Source: Solirubrobacter pauli (GTDB taxonomy: Bacteria > Actinomycetota > Thermoleophilia > Solirubrobacterales > Solirubrobacteraceae). From it: 64,000 nt of DNA. A model generated the notes under the pieces. The model had not been told where the DNA came from. It was given only the letters and a program-made list of their open reading frames with translations, and made no database searches. The stretch lies in NCBI RefSeq assembly GCF_003633755.1, contig NZ_RBIL01000001.1, positions 1,535,426 through 1,599,425 of the forward strand, in the 5' to 3' direction. How positions within the stretch are numbered: position 1 is the stretch's first letter; the number at the start of each line of letters is the position of its first letter. Position numbers and translations under genes: made by a program. Below are positions 42,884 to 51,300 of the stretch, in pieces.

Positions 42884-43605
42884 AGCAGTGCTCGCAGGCG
42901 CTTCGCGTTGCGGGGCGCGAAGCACTCCCAGTCGTTGTTGAAGTAGACGAACACCTCCGCGGAGGTTCGCACCTCGCGCAGGCGGGCGGCCCACTCGCGC
43001 AACTCGGACTCGCTGTAGTTCCCGCGCCGCCCCCGCCGGCCGTAGTGGAAGCGCACGAACGTCCAGTCCGCGGTCAGCTCGAGCGGTTGCCAGGGGCGCT
43101 CGGGGTGGTCGCCGTAGACGAGCGCCATGCCGAACTGGCGCAGGATCTCGAACACGTCCTCGGTGAACCAGGACTCGTCGCGGAACTCCCAGCAGTGCCG
43201 GCCGGGCGGCAGGAGCGCGCAGGCCTCGGCCAGCCGGTCCTCGTCGCGCTTGAAGTTCGCCGGCAGCTGCCACAGGACCGGGCCGAGCTTGGGGGAGCCG
43301 ACGAGCGGCCGGATCGCGTCGTAGTAGCGGCCGACGCCCTCCTCGATGTCCGTCAGGCGGCGCACATGCGTGAGGTAGCGGGACGACTTGACCGTGAAGA
43401 TGAAGTCCGCCGGCGTGTCCTCGAGCCAGCGGGCGACGGCGTCGGGCCGGGCGAGCCGGTAGAAGGTCGAGTTGACCTCGACGGTCTCGAACTCGCTCGC
43501 GTAGTGCGACAGCCAGGCCCGCTGCGGCAGCTTCGGCGGGTAGAAGACGTCACGCCAGGACTTGTATTGCCAGCCCGAGCAGCCGACATGCACGGGCCGG
43601 TCCAT
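42880..43605 (-). CDS. DUF72 (YecE-like) protein
   Basis: 241 residues. Starts VHVGCSGWQYKSWRDVFYPP, with LSHYASEFETVEVNSTFYRL, FIFTVKSSRYLTHVRRL, LWQLPANFKRDEDRL, WEFRDESWF and FVYFNNDWECFAPRNA, all DUF72 hallmarks of its TIM-barrel-like fold. Coupled to the CoA-binding gene. Function of the family is unknown. Confidence 0.92.
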   Translation of the reverse strand: MDRPVHVGCSGWQYKSWRDVFYPPKLPQRAWLSHYASEFETVEVNSTFYRLARPDAVARWLEDTPADFIFTVKSSRYLTHVRRLTDIEEGVGRYYDAIRPLVGSPKLGPVLWQLPANFKRDEDRLAEACALLPPGRHCWEFRDESWFTEDVFEILRQFGMALVYGDHPERPWQPLELTADWTFVRFHYGRRGRRGNYSESELREWAARLREVRTSAEVFVYFNNDWECFAPRNAKRLRALL

Positions 43606-43625
43606 CCTGCGACCCTACCCACGAC

Positions 43626-44549
43626 ATGGCCCGCGTCTTCATCACCCGCGAGCTGCCGTTCCCGGCGCTCGACCGGCTCAAAGCGGAGCACGACGTCGAC
43701 GAGTGGGAGGAGAAGACCCCGCCGCCCGCCGACGCGTTCCTGGCCCGCGCCCAGCAGGCCGACGCGCTGCTGACGACCGTCACGGACAAGGTCGACGGCG
43801 CCTTCCTGGACGCCGCGCCGAGCGTGAAGGCCGTCGCGAACCTCGCGGTCGGCACCGACAACATCGACCTCGACGCGGCCTCCGAGCGCGGCATCCCGGT
43901 CGGCAACACGCCCGGCGTCCTCACCGACTCGACCGCCGACATCGCCTTCGCGCTCCTGCTCGCGGTCGCGCGCCGCCTGTCCGAGGGCGAGCGGGAGGTC
44001 CGCGAGGGTCGCTGGGCGCCGTGGCACCCGAGCCACATGCTCGGCGGCGACCTCGCCGACACGACGCTCGGCATCATCGGCTGGGGCCGGATCGGCCAGG
44101 CGATGGCGCGTCGCGGCGAGGGCTTCGGCATGCGGATCCTCCACAGCTCACGCTCGTCGGGCATCCCGCTGGACGAGCTGCTCGAGCAGAGCGACCACGT
44201 GTCGCTGCACACACCGCTCACGCCCGAGACGCGCCACCTGATGGGCGCGCCGCAGTTCGCGCGGATGAAGAAGACCGCCTACTTCATCAACACGAGTCGC
44301 GGCGGCACGGTCGACCAGGAGGCGCTGCGCGCGGCGCTCGTCGACGGGCAGATCGCCGGCGCCGGCCTCGACGTCACCGAGCCCGAGCCGCTGACCGCCG
44401 ACGACCCGCTGCTCAGCGCGCCGAACCTGCTGGTCGTCCCGCACGTCGGCAGCGCCACCGTCCGCACGCGCTCGCGGATGGCGGACCTCGCCGTGGACAA
44501 CTTGCTCGCCGCGCTCGCCGGCGACGAGATGCCCAACCGGGTCGCATGA
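43626..44549 (+). CDS. D-2-hydroxyacid dehydrogenase (glyoxylate/hydroxypyruvate reductase type)
   Basis: 307 residues from ATG 43626. NAD(P) motif LGIIGWGRIGQAMARR, catalytic Arg in INTSRGGTVDQEAL, Glu in LDVTEPEPL, and His in VVPHVGSATVRTR form the family's Arg-Glu-His set. LAVGTDNIDLDAASERGIPV is also typical. It should reduce 2-ketoacids such as glyoxylate or hydroxypyruvate. The stop overlaps the next gene by 4 bp, linking it with a Ppx/GppA-like phosphatase, an unusual pairing. Confidence 0.92.
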   Translation: MARVFITRELPFPALDRLKAEHDVDEWEEKTPPPADAFLARAQQADALLTTVTDKVDGAFLDAAPSVKAVANLAVGTDNIDLDAASERGIPVGNTPGVLTDSTADIAFALLLAVARRLSEGEREVREGRWAPWHPSHMLGGDLADTTLGIIGWGRIGQAMARRGEGFGMRILHSSRSSGIPLDELLEQSDHVSLHTPLTPETRHLMGAPQFARMKKTAYFINTSRGGTVDQEALRAALVDGQIAGAGLDVTEPEPLTADDPLLSAPNLLVVPHVGSATVRTRSRMADLAVDNLLAALAGDEMPNRVA

Positions 44550-45412
44550 AGCGGGTCGCGGCCGTCGACATCGGCACGAACTCGACCCGCCTGCTGATCA
44601 CCGACGGGACGCGCCGGTCGACCGTCACCCGCCTCGGGGAGGGCGTCGACGCCACCGGCCGGCTCGGCGAGGCGCCGATGCAGCGCGTGCTGGACGTGCT
44701 CGCCGACTACGCCCGGCTGATCGGCGACGCGCCCGCCGCCGCGGTCATGACGTCGGCGGTCCGCGACGCCGAGAACGGCGCCGCGTTCGCCGCCCGCGTG
44801 CACGAGGCACTCGGCTTCCCGGCCCGGATCCTGTCCGGCGACGAGGAGGCGGAGCTCACGTTCACCGGCGCGACCGCGCAGCGCGACGACCGCGGCCCCG
44901 TGCTCGTGATCGACATCGGCGGCGGCTCGACCGAGCTCGTCATCGGCGAGGCCGGCCGGATCACGTTCCACGTCTCCACCCAGATCGGCGTCGTGCGCCA
45001 CGGCGAGCGCCATCTGCGCAGCGATCCTCCGGCCGCGGCCGAGCTGGCCGCGCTGCGCGCCGACATCCGGCTCCCCGACCACCCGGCGGCGACGCGCGCC
45101 ATCGCCGTCGCCGGCACGCCGACCCAGTGCGCGGCGATCGACCTGGGACTGGAGGAGTACGACCCCGAGCGGATCGAGGGCCACGTCCTCACCCGCACGC
45201 GGCTCGAGGCGCTCTACGCGGACCTCGCGAGCAAGCCGCTCACCGAGCTGCGCAAGACGCGCGGGCTGGACCCCGCACGCGCCCCGGTGATCGTCGCCGG
45301 GATCGCCATCTTGCTAGAAGTGATGGGGTCCTTCGGCCTCGATCAGGTCGAAGCCTCCGAGCACGACATCCTCTACGGACTCGCGCTCTCAACCGCTGCC
45401 GACGCACCCTGA
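44546..45412 (+). CDS. Short Ppx/GppA-family phosphatase
   Basis: 288 residues, only the Ppx/GppA ASKHA domain. VAAVDIGTNSTRLLI is the first phosphate loop, and VIDIGGGSTELVIGEAGRI is the second, with the catalytic Glu segment DEEAELTFTGA before it. The C-terminal HD-like domain of long exopolyphosphatases is absent, as in actinobacterial Ppx1/2. Predicted to degrade polyphosphate or convert pppGpp. ATG overlaps the dehydrogenase stop (ATGA). Confidence 0.92.
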   Translation: MKRVAAVDIGTNSTRLLITDGTRRSTVTRLGEGVDATGRLGEAPMQRVLDVLADYARLIGDAPAAAVMTSAVRDAENGAAFAARVHEALGFPARILSGDEEAELTFTGATAQRDDRGPVLVIDIGGGSTELVIGEAGRITFHVSTQIGVVRHGERHLRSDPPAAAELAALRADIRLPDHPAATRAIAVAGTPTQCAAIDLGLEEYDPERIEGHVLTRTRLEALYADLASKPLTELRKTRGLDPARAPVIVAGIAILLEVMGSFGLDQVEASEHDILYGLALSTAADAP

Positions 45413-45632
45413 TCCGGTCCAAAATGTCCGCGGATGGACATGTGTTCGATTGGCAGTGCCGAGCGTCAAGGTGGAGAATCCTGCCTGTCGGAAGGGCGGT
45501 CGTGCCTCCCGCCGCCGTCCGCCGACGCATAGGTCCAGGCGATGCCGCAACATCGGCGCCTCCCGCCGCTTGGACCACCCAATAAGGCCCCATCAAGGCA
45601 CGTACCCCTGCCCGTCCTGACGGGGCCATTTT
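45413..45632 (+). other. Intergenic region with several hairpins, possible non-coding RNA
   Basis: No credible ORF. Contains ATGTCC-N6-GGACAT (45424-45441) and an irregular stem-loop bounded by GGTCCA and TGGACC (about 45530-45575) with a nested GCGATG/CATCG hairpin. It ends at a strong plus-strand terminator. This could be the 3' UTR of the phosphatase gene or an independent RNA. I could not match it to 6S, SRP or tmRNA. Confidence 0.35.
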
Positions 45633-45663
45633 GAAGCCGCCCGCCCCCGCCGCGGGCGGCTTC
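45633..45663 (+). terminator. Strong rho-independent terminator
   Basis: GAAGCCGCCCGC and GCGGGCGGCTTC form a perfect 12-bp stem with a 7-nt loop, followed by TCTTT on the plus strand. It lies between the convergent phosphatase and ThDP-enzyme genes and can also stop the minus-strand gene. Confidence 0.85.
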
Positions 45664-45679
45664 TCTTTAAGGGGTCGTT

Positions 45680-47308
45680 TCAGGCCAGGTTGGCCGAGCG
45701 CGGGTAGGCGACGGTCGGGTCGGTGGAGACGTTCACGAGCGCCGGCCGGCCGGCGCTGAACGCGCGGTCGAGCGCGCCGCGCAGCTCGCCGGCCTCGCGC
45801 ACGAGCTCGCCGTGCCCGCCGAGCGCGGCCACGACCTCGTCGTAGCGCGTCTCCGGCCGCAGGTCCGCCGCGACCGACCAGCCGTCGTAGAGGAACTCCA
45901 TCGGGTGCTTCTCGAGTGCCCAGATGCCGTTGTTGCCCATCACCGCGACGACGTTCACGCCGTGGCGGGCGAGCGTGTCGAACTCCATGCCGCTGAAGCC
46001 GAACGCGCCGTCGCCGACCAGCAGGACCACCTGCCGGCCCGGGTGGGCGAGCTTGGCCGCCAGCGCGTAGCCGGGGCCGGAGCCGAGGCAGCCGAACGGC
46101 CCGGGGTCGAGCCAGCAGCCCGGCTCGTAGGAGTCGACGACCCGCCCCGCGAAGGACACGAAGTCACCGCCGTCGCCGATCACGATCGCGTCGCGGTCGA
46201 GCACCTGGGCGAGCTCGCCGTACACGCGCATGGGATGCAGCGGCGAGCGGTCGTCGGCGAGCTGCTCGCGCTCGGCCTCGCGCTTGGCGGTCTCCTCCGC
46301 GCGCAGCTTCTCCACCCACGTGCGCGTGGACGGTCCGTCGCCCAGCAGCCCGCGCAGGGACGTCGTCAGGTCGCCGTAGAGCTCGGCCGCGACCCCGCGC
46401 GGGTGCTCGCGCTCGGGTTCGGCCGTGTCGATCACGACGATCTCGACCTCCGCGCCGAACGCCTCGCCGAAGCCGAGCCGGAAGTCCATCGGCACGCCGA
46501 TCACGAGCGCGACGTCGGCCTCGGTCAGCGCCGTCCGCCGCGCCCGCGCGAACGCGAGCTCGTGGTCGGCGGGCAGGCAGCCGCGCCCCAGCCCGTTGAG
46601 GAACACGGGGATGCCGCGGCGCTCGACCAGCTCGCGCAGCGCGGCCTCGCCGCGGCCCCAGTAGAGGTCGGTGCCGGCCATCACGACCGGCCGCTCCGCC
46701 TCATCCAGCAGCGCGAGCGCGCGCTCCACCGCCGCGCCGTCGGGGGCCGCGGCGCGCGGGGCCTGCACCTCGGGCGCATCCGCGACGTCGGCGTCCATGA
46801 ACACCACGTCGAGCGGGAAGTCGAGGAACACCGGGCCGGTGTGCGGGCGCCCCGCGACCGCGAACGCCTCGTCCACGAGGCCCGGGATCTCCGGCGTCGC
46901 GCCGGCGGTGGCCGCGAGCTTGACGACCGGCCGCACGAACGGCACGTGGTCGATCTCCTGCAGCGAGCCGCGTCCCCACCGGAACGCGGGCGCGCGGCCG
47001 CCGAGCACGATCATCGGCGAGTGGTTCTGCTTCGCGCTCGCCATCGCGCTCATGCCGTTGGTGACGCCGGGGCCGGCGGTGAGCGCCGCGACGCCCGGCT
47101 GGCGCGTGACCTTCGCCCACCCCTCGGCGGCGAACGCGGCCGTCTGCTCGTGCCGGGTGTCGACGATCTCGATGCCCTCGGCCCGGCAGCCCTCGTAGAT
47201 CGAGAACAGATGGCCGCCCGAGAGCGTGAACAGGCGGGAGACGCCGTGCGCCTTCAGGCGGCGGGCGATGAGGCGGCCGCCGTGCAGCCGCGTGGCTTCG
47301 TCGTCCAT
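45680..47308 (-). CDS. Thiamine-diphosphate-dependent enzyme (acetolactate-synthase-like)
   Basis: 542 residues from ATG 47308; the open frame to 47503 overlaps a divergent small gene. N-terminal PYR domain with the catalytic Glu in [20 protein letters not shown] and a [12 protein letters not shown] segment. The central domain has [20 protein letters not shown]. The C-terminal PP domain holds the ThDP-Mg motif [20 protein letters not shown] through VMGNNGIW. Related to acetolactate synthase, oxalyl-CoA decarboxylase and similar enzymes. No small regulatory subunit or ilv gene is nearby, so a catabolic or specialised 2-ketoacid reaction is as likely as branched-chain synthesis. Confidence 0.9.
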   Translation of the reverse strand: MDDEATRLHGGRLIARRLKAHGVSRLFTLSGGHLFSIYEGCRAEGIEIVDTRHEQTAAFAAEGWAKVTRQPGVAALTAGPGVTNGMSAMASAKQNHSPMIVLGGRAPAFRWGRGSLQEIDHVPFVRPVVKLAATAGATPEIPGLVDEAFAVAGRPHTGPVFLDFPLDVVFMDADVADAPEVQAPRAAAPDGAAVERALALLDEAERPVVMAGTDLYWGRGEAALRELVERRGIPVFLNGLGRGCLPADHELAFARARRTALTEADVALVIGVPMDFRLGFGEAFGAEVEIVVIDTAEPEREHPRGVAAELYGDLTTSLRGLLGDGPSTRTWVEKLRAEETAKREAEREQLADDRSPLHPMRVYGELAQVLDRDAIVIGDGGDFVSFAGRVVDSYEPGCWLDPGPFGCLGSGPGYALAAKLAHPGRQVVLLVGDGAFGFSGMEFDTLARHGVNVVAVMGNNGIWALEKHPMEFLYDGWSVAADLRPETRYDEVVAALGGHGELVREAGELRGALDRAFSAGRPALVNVSTDPTVAYPRSANLA

Positions 47309-47376
47309 ATGCGCGGCGGAATCTATCCCCCCGGGCGGGGGGTCGCGCCGCCCGGGGGCTATCCGCGCGCCCCGCG

Positions 47377-47392
47377 TGTGACTAGCGTCACG
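47377..47392. promoter_or_regulatory. CRP/GlxR-like palindrome
   Basis: TGTGA-N6-TCACG matches the CRP/GlxR consensus TGTGA-N6-TCACA at all but the last base. It lies in the divergent gap between the ThDP enzyme (47308) and a 53-aa gene (47400), overlapping a TAGCGT -10-like hexamer for the latter. Confidence 0.45.
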
Positions 47393-47399
47393 GAGCGTG

Positions 47400-47561
47400 A
47401 TGGACGAGCCCACCTTCAGCTTCACCGACGCCGACCTGGAGCTGCTGCTCGCCGAAGCCGACCGCGAGGACCCGATCCTGCGCGACGGCCGCCCGGGGAA
47501 CAACGAGCAGCCGCGCGAGTCGTTGGACGCGCAGATCCTGGCTGCGCTCGTCAGCCCTTAG
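47400..47561 (+). CDS. Small acidic protein, 53 aa
   Basis: ATG 47400 with GGAG at 47392-47395. The product starts [20 protein letters not shown] and is rich in Asp/Glu, ending [12 protein letters not shown]. No family is recognised. Composition, the ribosome-binding site and a promoter-like TAGCGT upstream support it modestly; it is divergent from the ThDP enzyme. Confidence 0.5.
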   Translation: MDEPTFSFTDADLELLLAEADREDPILRDGRPGNNEQPRESLDAQILAALVSP

Positions 47562-47646
47562 CGGCGGACGCAGCGCCCAGGGGCGATGCTTCGGCGAGCT
47601 CGACGGGGCGGGGGTAAGGGCCCCCGCCGGTCGCGAGCTCGCGCCG

Positions 47647-48291
47647 CTATCTACCGGCAGCCGCGGCGTGCAGGCGCGCGGTCGCGGCCGCGTCGCCTAC
47701 TCGGTCCTCGCCCCAGAACACGCCTCGATCGACCCATAGGGCCGGGAGCCGGTCCGCGCCGGCGCCGAGCAGACGGCGCGACGCCGCCTCCATCGCCCCG
47801 TCGCGACGCTCCTCGCGCGCGGCCTTCAGGCAGCCGTCCAGGCGCAGGCCGGCCGCGGCGGCCGCCTCGGTGAGGATCTCCAGGTCGTCGAGGTCGAACC
47901 CGCCCGCGAACGCGAGCCGGGTCGCCGCCAGCACGAACGCGCCCCCGCGCCCCTGCTGGGCGGCGTAGTGCGCGACGCGCATCGCGGCCGGGACCGCCGT
48001 GGGCCAGCGCTCGGGCCACTGCAGCGGCAGGCGCAGCGCCGCCGCGCGCTCCTCGGCGTGGTCGACGATCTCCTGGACGTCGCCGAAGTCCGCGGGCATG
48101 GATGCGCATCGCAGCGTGCGCGAGCACGCCGGCGTCCATGTCACCTCGTCAAATGCTCGTTCCACCCGCTCCGCCGCCAAGTACGTAAACGGCGACGCGA
48201 GGTCGAACAGGAACTCCGCCCTAACGGCGTCCCCCACTGTCTCCGGCCGGCGCCGCGCGCGGCGGTCCTCCAGCCGTATGACCTCACCCAT
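47647..48291 (-). CDS. DsbA-family (HCCA-isomerase-like) thioredoxin-fold protein
   Basis: 214 residues from ATG 48291 (GAGG nine bases upstream); ATGs at 48300 and 48351 are alternatives. EFLFDLASPFTYLAAERVER is the first strand-helix of the 2-hydroxychromene-2-carboxylate isomerase/DsbA-like fold, with Ser in place of the CxxC active-site cysteines. The C-terminal LPALWVDRGVFWGEDRVGDA carries the cis-Pro region. Probably a glutathione- or mycothiol-dependent isomerase or a redox-inactive relative. Divergent from an HxlR regulator. Confidence 0.82.
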   Translation of the reverse strand: MGEVIRLEDRRARRRPETVGDAVRAEFLFDLASPFTYLAAERVERAFDEVTWTPACSRTLRCASMPADFGDVQEIVDHAEERAAALRLPLQWPERWPTAVPAAMRVAHYAAQQGRGGAFVLAATRLAFAGGFDLDDLEILTEAAAAAGLRLDGCLKAAREERRDGAMEAASRRLLGAGADRLPALWVDRGVFWGEDRVGDAAATARLHAAAAGR

Positions 48292-48386
48292 TCCGTGCAT
48301 CCTCGATCTCGTGTCGTTCCCCAGACGCGAGAGCAACTGCCCCCGTCGCATGCATACAACGTGCGAAGAGACGGGAACTTGCGCTC

Positions 48387-49181
48387 GTGATCACATTCCT
48401 GTCATCGGCCGTAATTGTCGATACCAGCAACCTTCCGTCGGAGAAACAGGTATTCTGCGCGCACTTCAAGGCCGCATCAGGGAGGCCTCTCATACCACCA
48501 GTTCCACCGCCCAAACGTCATCCATACGATCAGTGGTCGCCGGACGCGCGCGCCCTCGATCTCGTGGGTGACAAATGGACGCTACTCATCATCCGTGATC
48601 TCGCCGCCGGTCCGCGCCGATTCGTCGAGCTTCAACGCGTTCTGCCCGGAATCTCGACGGAGCAACTCCGTTCCCGGCTTAACCGCATGGTCGCCGACGG
48701 CCTGCTCACACGCCAGCGGTACCGGGAGGTACCGCCACGCGTGGATTATGAGCTGACGGAGCGCTCGCGTGAGTTGATCCCCGTGCTCGGGGCGCTCGCG
48801 CAATGGGGCTACGACTGGACCTGGAGCGCGCCGCGCCCGGGCGAGGACGTCAACGTCGGCGCGATCTTCCGCTTGGCACCGGGCATCTTGCAGCCGCCCG
48901 CGGGCCTCGAGGGCACGGTCGAGCTGATCGTCGAAGCCGAAGGCGACCAGCCCGAGCGTCAATATCTGGTGACGCTCAAGGGCGGTGGCGTCGAGGTGTC
49001 CGAGGTCGGCGGCGCGCAGCCCACGGCGACGGTGCGCGGCACCGTGGCCGCGTGGGTCCGGGCGCTCGGCCCGGAGGGCTCCACCGAATCGCTGCAGATC
49101 TCCGGCCGCGACGGCCTCGCCAACGCCGTGCTGAGCGGCTTCGCCCGCAAGGGCGCCGGCGCCGCCTCCGCGGCGGCGTAG
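48387..49181 (+). CDS. HxlR-family regulator with C-terminal SCP2-like domain
   Basis: 264 residues if GTG 48387 is used. HxlR winged helix: YDQWSPDARALDLVGDKWTL, LIIRDLAAGPRRFVELQRVL and PGISTEQLRSRLNRMVADGL. The C-terminal ~110 residues form an SCP2-type sterol-carrier domain (VELIVEAEGDQPERQYLV, GTVAAWVRALGPEG), a common combination in actinobacteria. The first ~35 residues are unlike HxlR proteins and of lower GC. GGGAGG at 48480-48485 sits six bases before an in-frame ATA (48492), so a non-standard start is possible; no ATG/GTG/TTG lies between. The divergent DsbA-family gene is a likely target. Confidence 0.88.
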   Translation: MITFLSSAVIVDTSNLPSEKQVFCAHFKAASGRPLIPPVPPPKRHPYDQWSPDARALDLVGDKWTLLIIRDLAAGPRRFVELQRVLPGISTEQLRSRLNRMVADGLLTRQRYREVPPRVDYELTERSRELIPVLGALAQWGYDWTWSAPRPGEDVNVGAIFRLAPGILQPPAGLEGTVELIVEAEGDQPERQYLVTLKGGGVEVSEVGGAQPTATVRGTVAAWVRALGPEGSTESLQISGRDGLANAVLSGFARKGAGAASAAA

Positions 49182-49255
49182 GTCCGACTGCTGACCTGGC
49201 GGCACGCGTTGCAAGGCGCGTTGCCGCTGGTGTCCGCACTCAGACAAAATCCGGC

Positions 49256-49519
49256 CTATCGGCCCAAGAGAGCTTCGCGAACCGCGTCCTCAGAAGCTCC
49301 CACGACGCGGACGATCTTGTCACGCGATGTCTGTCCACGGACCACGTCCACGGACGACGCCGACACGCCGACCGCCTTGGCGACGAACGCGCACAGCGCC
49401 GCGTTGGCCTTCCCGTCCACCGGCGGCGCGGTGACGCGGACGACGATCGCCCCGGCTCGCTCGCCGACGACCTCGGAGCGCTTCGCGCGAGGTTGGAGTC
49501 GAATCGCCACGTCAGCCAT
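49256..49519 (-). CDS. DUF167 (YggU-like) protein
   Basis: 87 residues from ATG 49519, beginning MADVAIRLQPRAKRSEVVGE, with VRVTAPPVDGKANAALCAFV and GQTSRDKIVRVVG, the defining motifs of DUF167. The open frame continues upstream into the tRNA gene, which is not coding. Function unknown. The start is four bases from the tRNA-Leu 3' end on the same strand. Confidence 0.9.
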   Translation of the reverse strand: MADVAIRLQPRAKRSEVVGERAGAIVVRVTAPPVDGKANAALCAFVAKAVGVSASSVDVVRGQTSRDKIVRVVGASEDAVREALLGR

Positions 49520-49522
49520 CGA

Positions 49523-49607
49523 TGCCCGGGGTGGGACTCGAACCCACACGCTCCAAAGAACAATCGGGTTTAAGCCGATCGCGTCTGACCAATTCCGCCA
49601 CCCGGGC
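49523..49607 (-). tRNA. tRNA-Leu(TAA)
   Basis: 85 bases, a class II tRNA with a long variable arm. Acceptor GCCCGGG/CCCGGGC, anticodon stem ATCGG/CCGAT around loop CTTAAAC (anticodon TAA), T-loop TTCGAGT, discriminator A, no encoded CCA. Confidence 0.95.
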
Positions 49608-49729
49608 GCGGCACGGCAGTTTAGGCGTCCGCAAGGTACGGCTCGCTAGCCTGCGTCGGGCAACGCCGCAACTTCCCCGTGTGCCGTCGGTTCTGCACAT
49701 GGGCAACGTTCTGCCGCTCCGCACTTCGC

Positions 49730-51292
49730 TTGGAAGCTTCAGCTCTACAGCACTCGGGCCTATACGGCCGCTCGCCTCTGCTGCGCCTGCAGTCGGATGA
49801 GCGCCTGGTCGCGCTGATCCGGCGCGGGAACCACGGCGCCTTCGAGGCCCTGGTCGCGCGCTACCAGTCGCGGCTGCTGGCGTTCTGCCGGCACATGCTG
49901 TCATCCCGGGAGGACGCCGAGGACGTGCTGCAGGAGGTCTTCGCCGCAGCGTTCAACGCGATGCTCGCCGATGAGCGCGAGATCAACGTGCGCCCGTGGC
50001 TGTACCGGATCGCGCGCAACCGCTCGCTCAACCACCTGCGGCGCACGCAGGCGGTCGGCATGGACTCAATGGACGTCCACCTGTCCGAGGGCGGCCTCAC
50101 GACCGCCGACAAGGTGCACAAGCGGGAGGAGTTCCGGCTCCTGATCGCCGACGTGCAGGACCTGCCGGAGACGCAGCGCACCGCGCTGCTGCTGCGCGAG
50201 ATCGACGCGCTCTCCTACGAGCAGATCGCCGAGGCGATGGAGACCACGGTCCCGTCGGTCAAGTCGCTGCTCGTGCGGGCCCGCGTGTCGCTCGCCGAGG
50301 CCGCCGAGGCGCGCCTGCTCTCCTGCGAGGAGGTCCGGATCGAGCTCGGCGAGGTCGCCGAAGGCCTCAAGCGCACCACCGCCCCGGTCCGCCGGCACCT
50401 GCGCACGTGCGAGCGCTGCGCGACCTTCCGCAAGCACCTGCGCACGAACAACAAGGCGCTTGCCGCGCTGTTCCCGCTCGGGCCGCTGCTGATCTTCAAG
50501 AAGCTCCTCGTCACCCACATCGGCGCGGGCGCCGCGGCCACGGGCACCACCGCCGCCGCCACCGGCGCGAGCACCGCCGGTGCGGGTGCGGCGCTGCAGG
50601 TCGGCTTCGGCACGGTCGCGTCCAAGGTGGGCGCGGGCCTGGCCGCCGCGGCGATCGTCACGGCCGGCGCCGTCGAGGTGCAGCACGCGACGAAGCCCGC
50701 CGAGTCCGCCCAGCAGGTCGCCAAGGTCGAGTCGGCACCGCAGGCCAACGCGCCGGCCGCGACCGCGACGACCGCCCCGGTGCCGGTCGCCTCCGCGCCG
50801 CAGCCGATCACGGCGACCGACGAGCGCAAGATCGTCACGCCGGTCGAAGGCGCGGACAAGGGCAAGGACGAGGCCAAGCCGAAGGCGACCGCCACGGCGA
50901 CGCCGTCCGCCACCGGCACGCCGTCGGCCACCGGCACGCCCGCCGCGACCGGCACGGCCACGCCCGCCGCTCCCGCCGAGGGCCGCGGCGGCGACACGAC
51001 CGCGCTGCCGACGGACACGCAGGGCACGGCCGAGAGCGGCACGGGCACGCTGACGCCCACCCCGGCGCCGAGCACCCCGACCGGCCCGGCGTTCGCCACG
51101 GCCCCGCCGGCTCCGACGCCGCAGCCGGAGCCGACCCCCGCTTCGACGCCCGAGCAGACCGCGACGCCCGAGGCGCCGCCCGCTCCGGTCACGACGCCCG
51201 CGCCTGAGGTCCAGTCGCCGACGCCGACGCCGAGCGTGTCCGAGCAGGCTCCGGCGCTCGACTCGGTCGCCACGCCCGACGGCGACGAGTAA
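49730..51292 (+). CDS. ECF sigma factor fused to zinc-finger anti-sigma module and Thr-Pro-rich extracytoplasmic tail
   Basis: About 520 residues; the start is uncertain. TTG 49730 avoids a Cys/Trp/Arg-rich extension from GTG 49679. Region 2 (RLVALIRRGNHGAFEALVAR, AEDVLQEVFAAAFNAML, WLYRIARNRSLNHLRR) and region 4 (LPETQRTALLLREIDALSYE, QIAEAMETTVPSVKSLLVRA) form a full ECF sigma. It continues into LSCEEVRIELGEVAEGLKRT and HLRTCERC, an HxxxCxxC zinc-finger anti-sigma motif. A hydrophobic Ala/Gly segment (KVGAGLAAAAIVTAGAVEV) may be a membrane helix, followed by ~200 residues rich in Ala/Pro/Thr. Sigma and anti-sigma therefore share one chain. Confidence 0.85.
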   Translation: MEASALQHSGLYGRSPLLRLQSDERLVALIRRGNHGAFEALVARYQSRLLAFCRHMLSSREDAEDVLQEVFAAAFNAMLADEREINVRPWLYRIARNRSLNHLRRTQAVGMDSMDVHLSEGGLTTADKVHKREEFRLLIADVQDLPETQRTALLLREIDALSYEQIAEAMETTVPSVKSLLVRARVSLAEAAEARLLSCEEVRIELGEVAEGLKRTTAPVRRHLRTCERCATFRKHLRTNNKALAALFPLGPLLIFKKLLVTHIGAGAAATGTTAAATGASTAGAGAALQVGFGTVASKVGAGLAAAAIVTAGAVEVQHATKPAESAQQVAKVESAPQANAPAATATTAPVPVASAPQPITATDERKIVTPVEGADKGKDEAKPKATATATPSATGTPSATGTPAATGTATPAAPAEGRGGDTTALPTDTQGTAESGTGTLTPTPAPSTPTGPAFATAPPAPTPQPEPTPASTPEQTATPEAPPAPVTTPAPEVQSPTPTPSVSEQAPALDSVATPDGDE

Positions 51293-51300
51293 GCCGTCGC

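Noticed and set aside
45470-45660. SRP, 6S or tmRNA gene after the phosphatase
   Set aside because: Lacks the SRP GGAAG/AGCAG loop pair in the proper context, the tmRNA tag and tRNA-like end, and a clear 6S central bubble.
50880-51260. Tandem DNA repeats in the Thr-Pro region as a minisatellite
   Set aside because: The short ACCGGCACG-type repeats are explained by coding for Thr-Gly/Thr-Pro runs and do not extend outside the frame.
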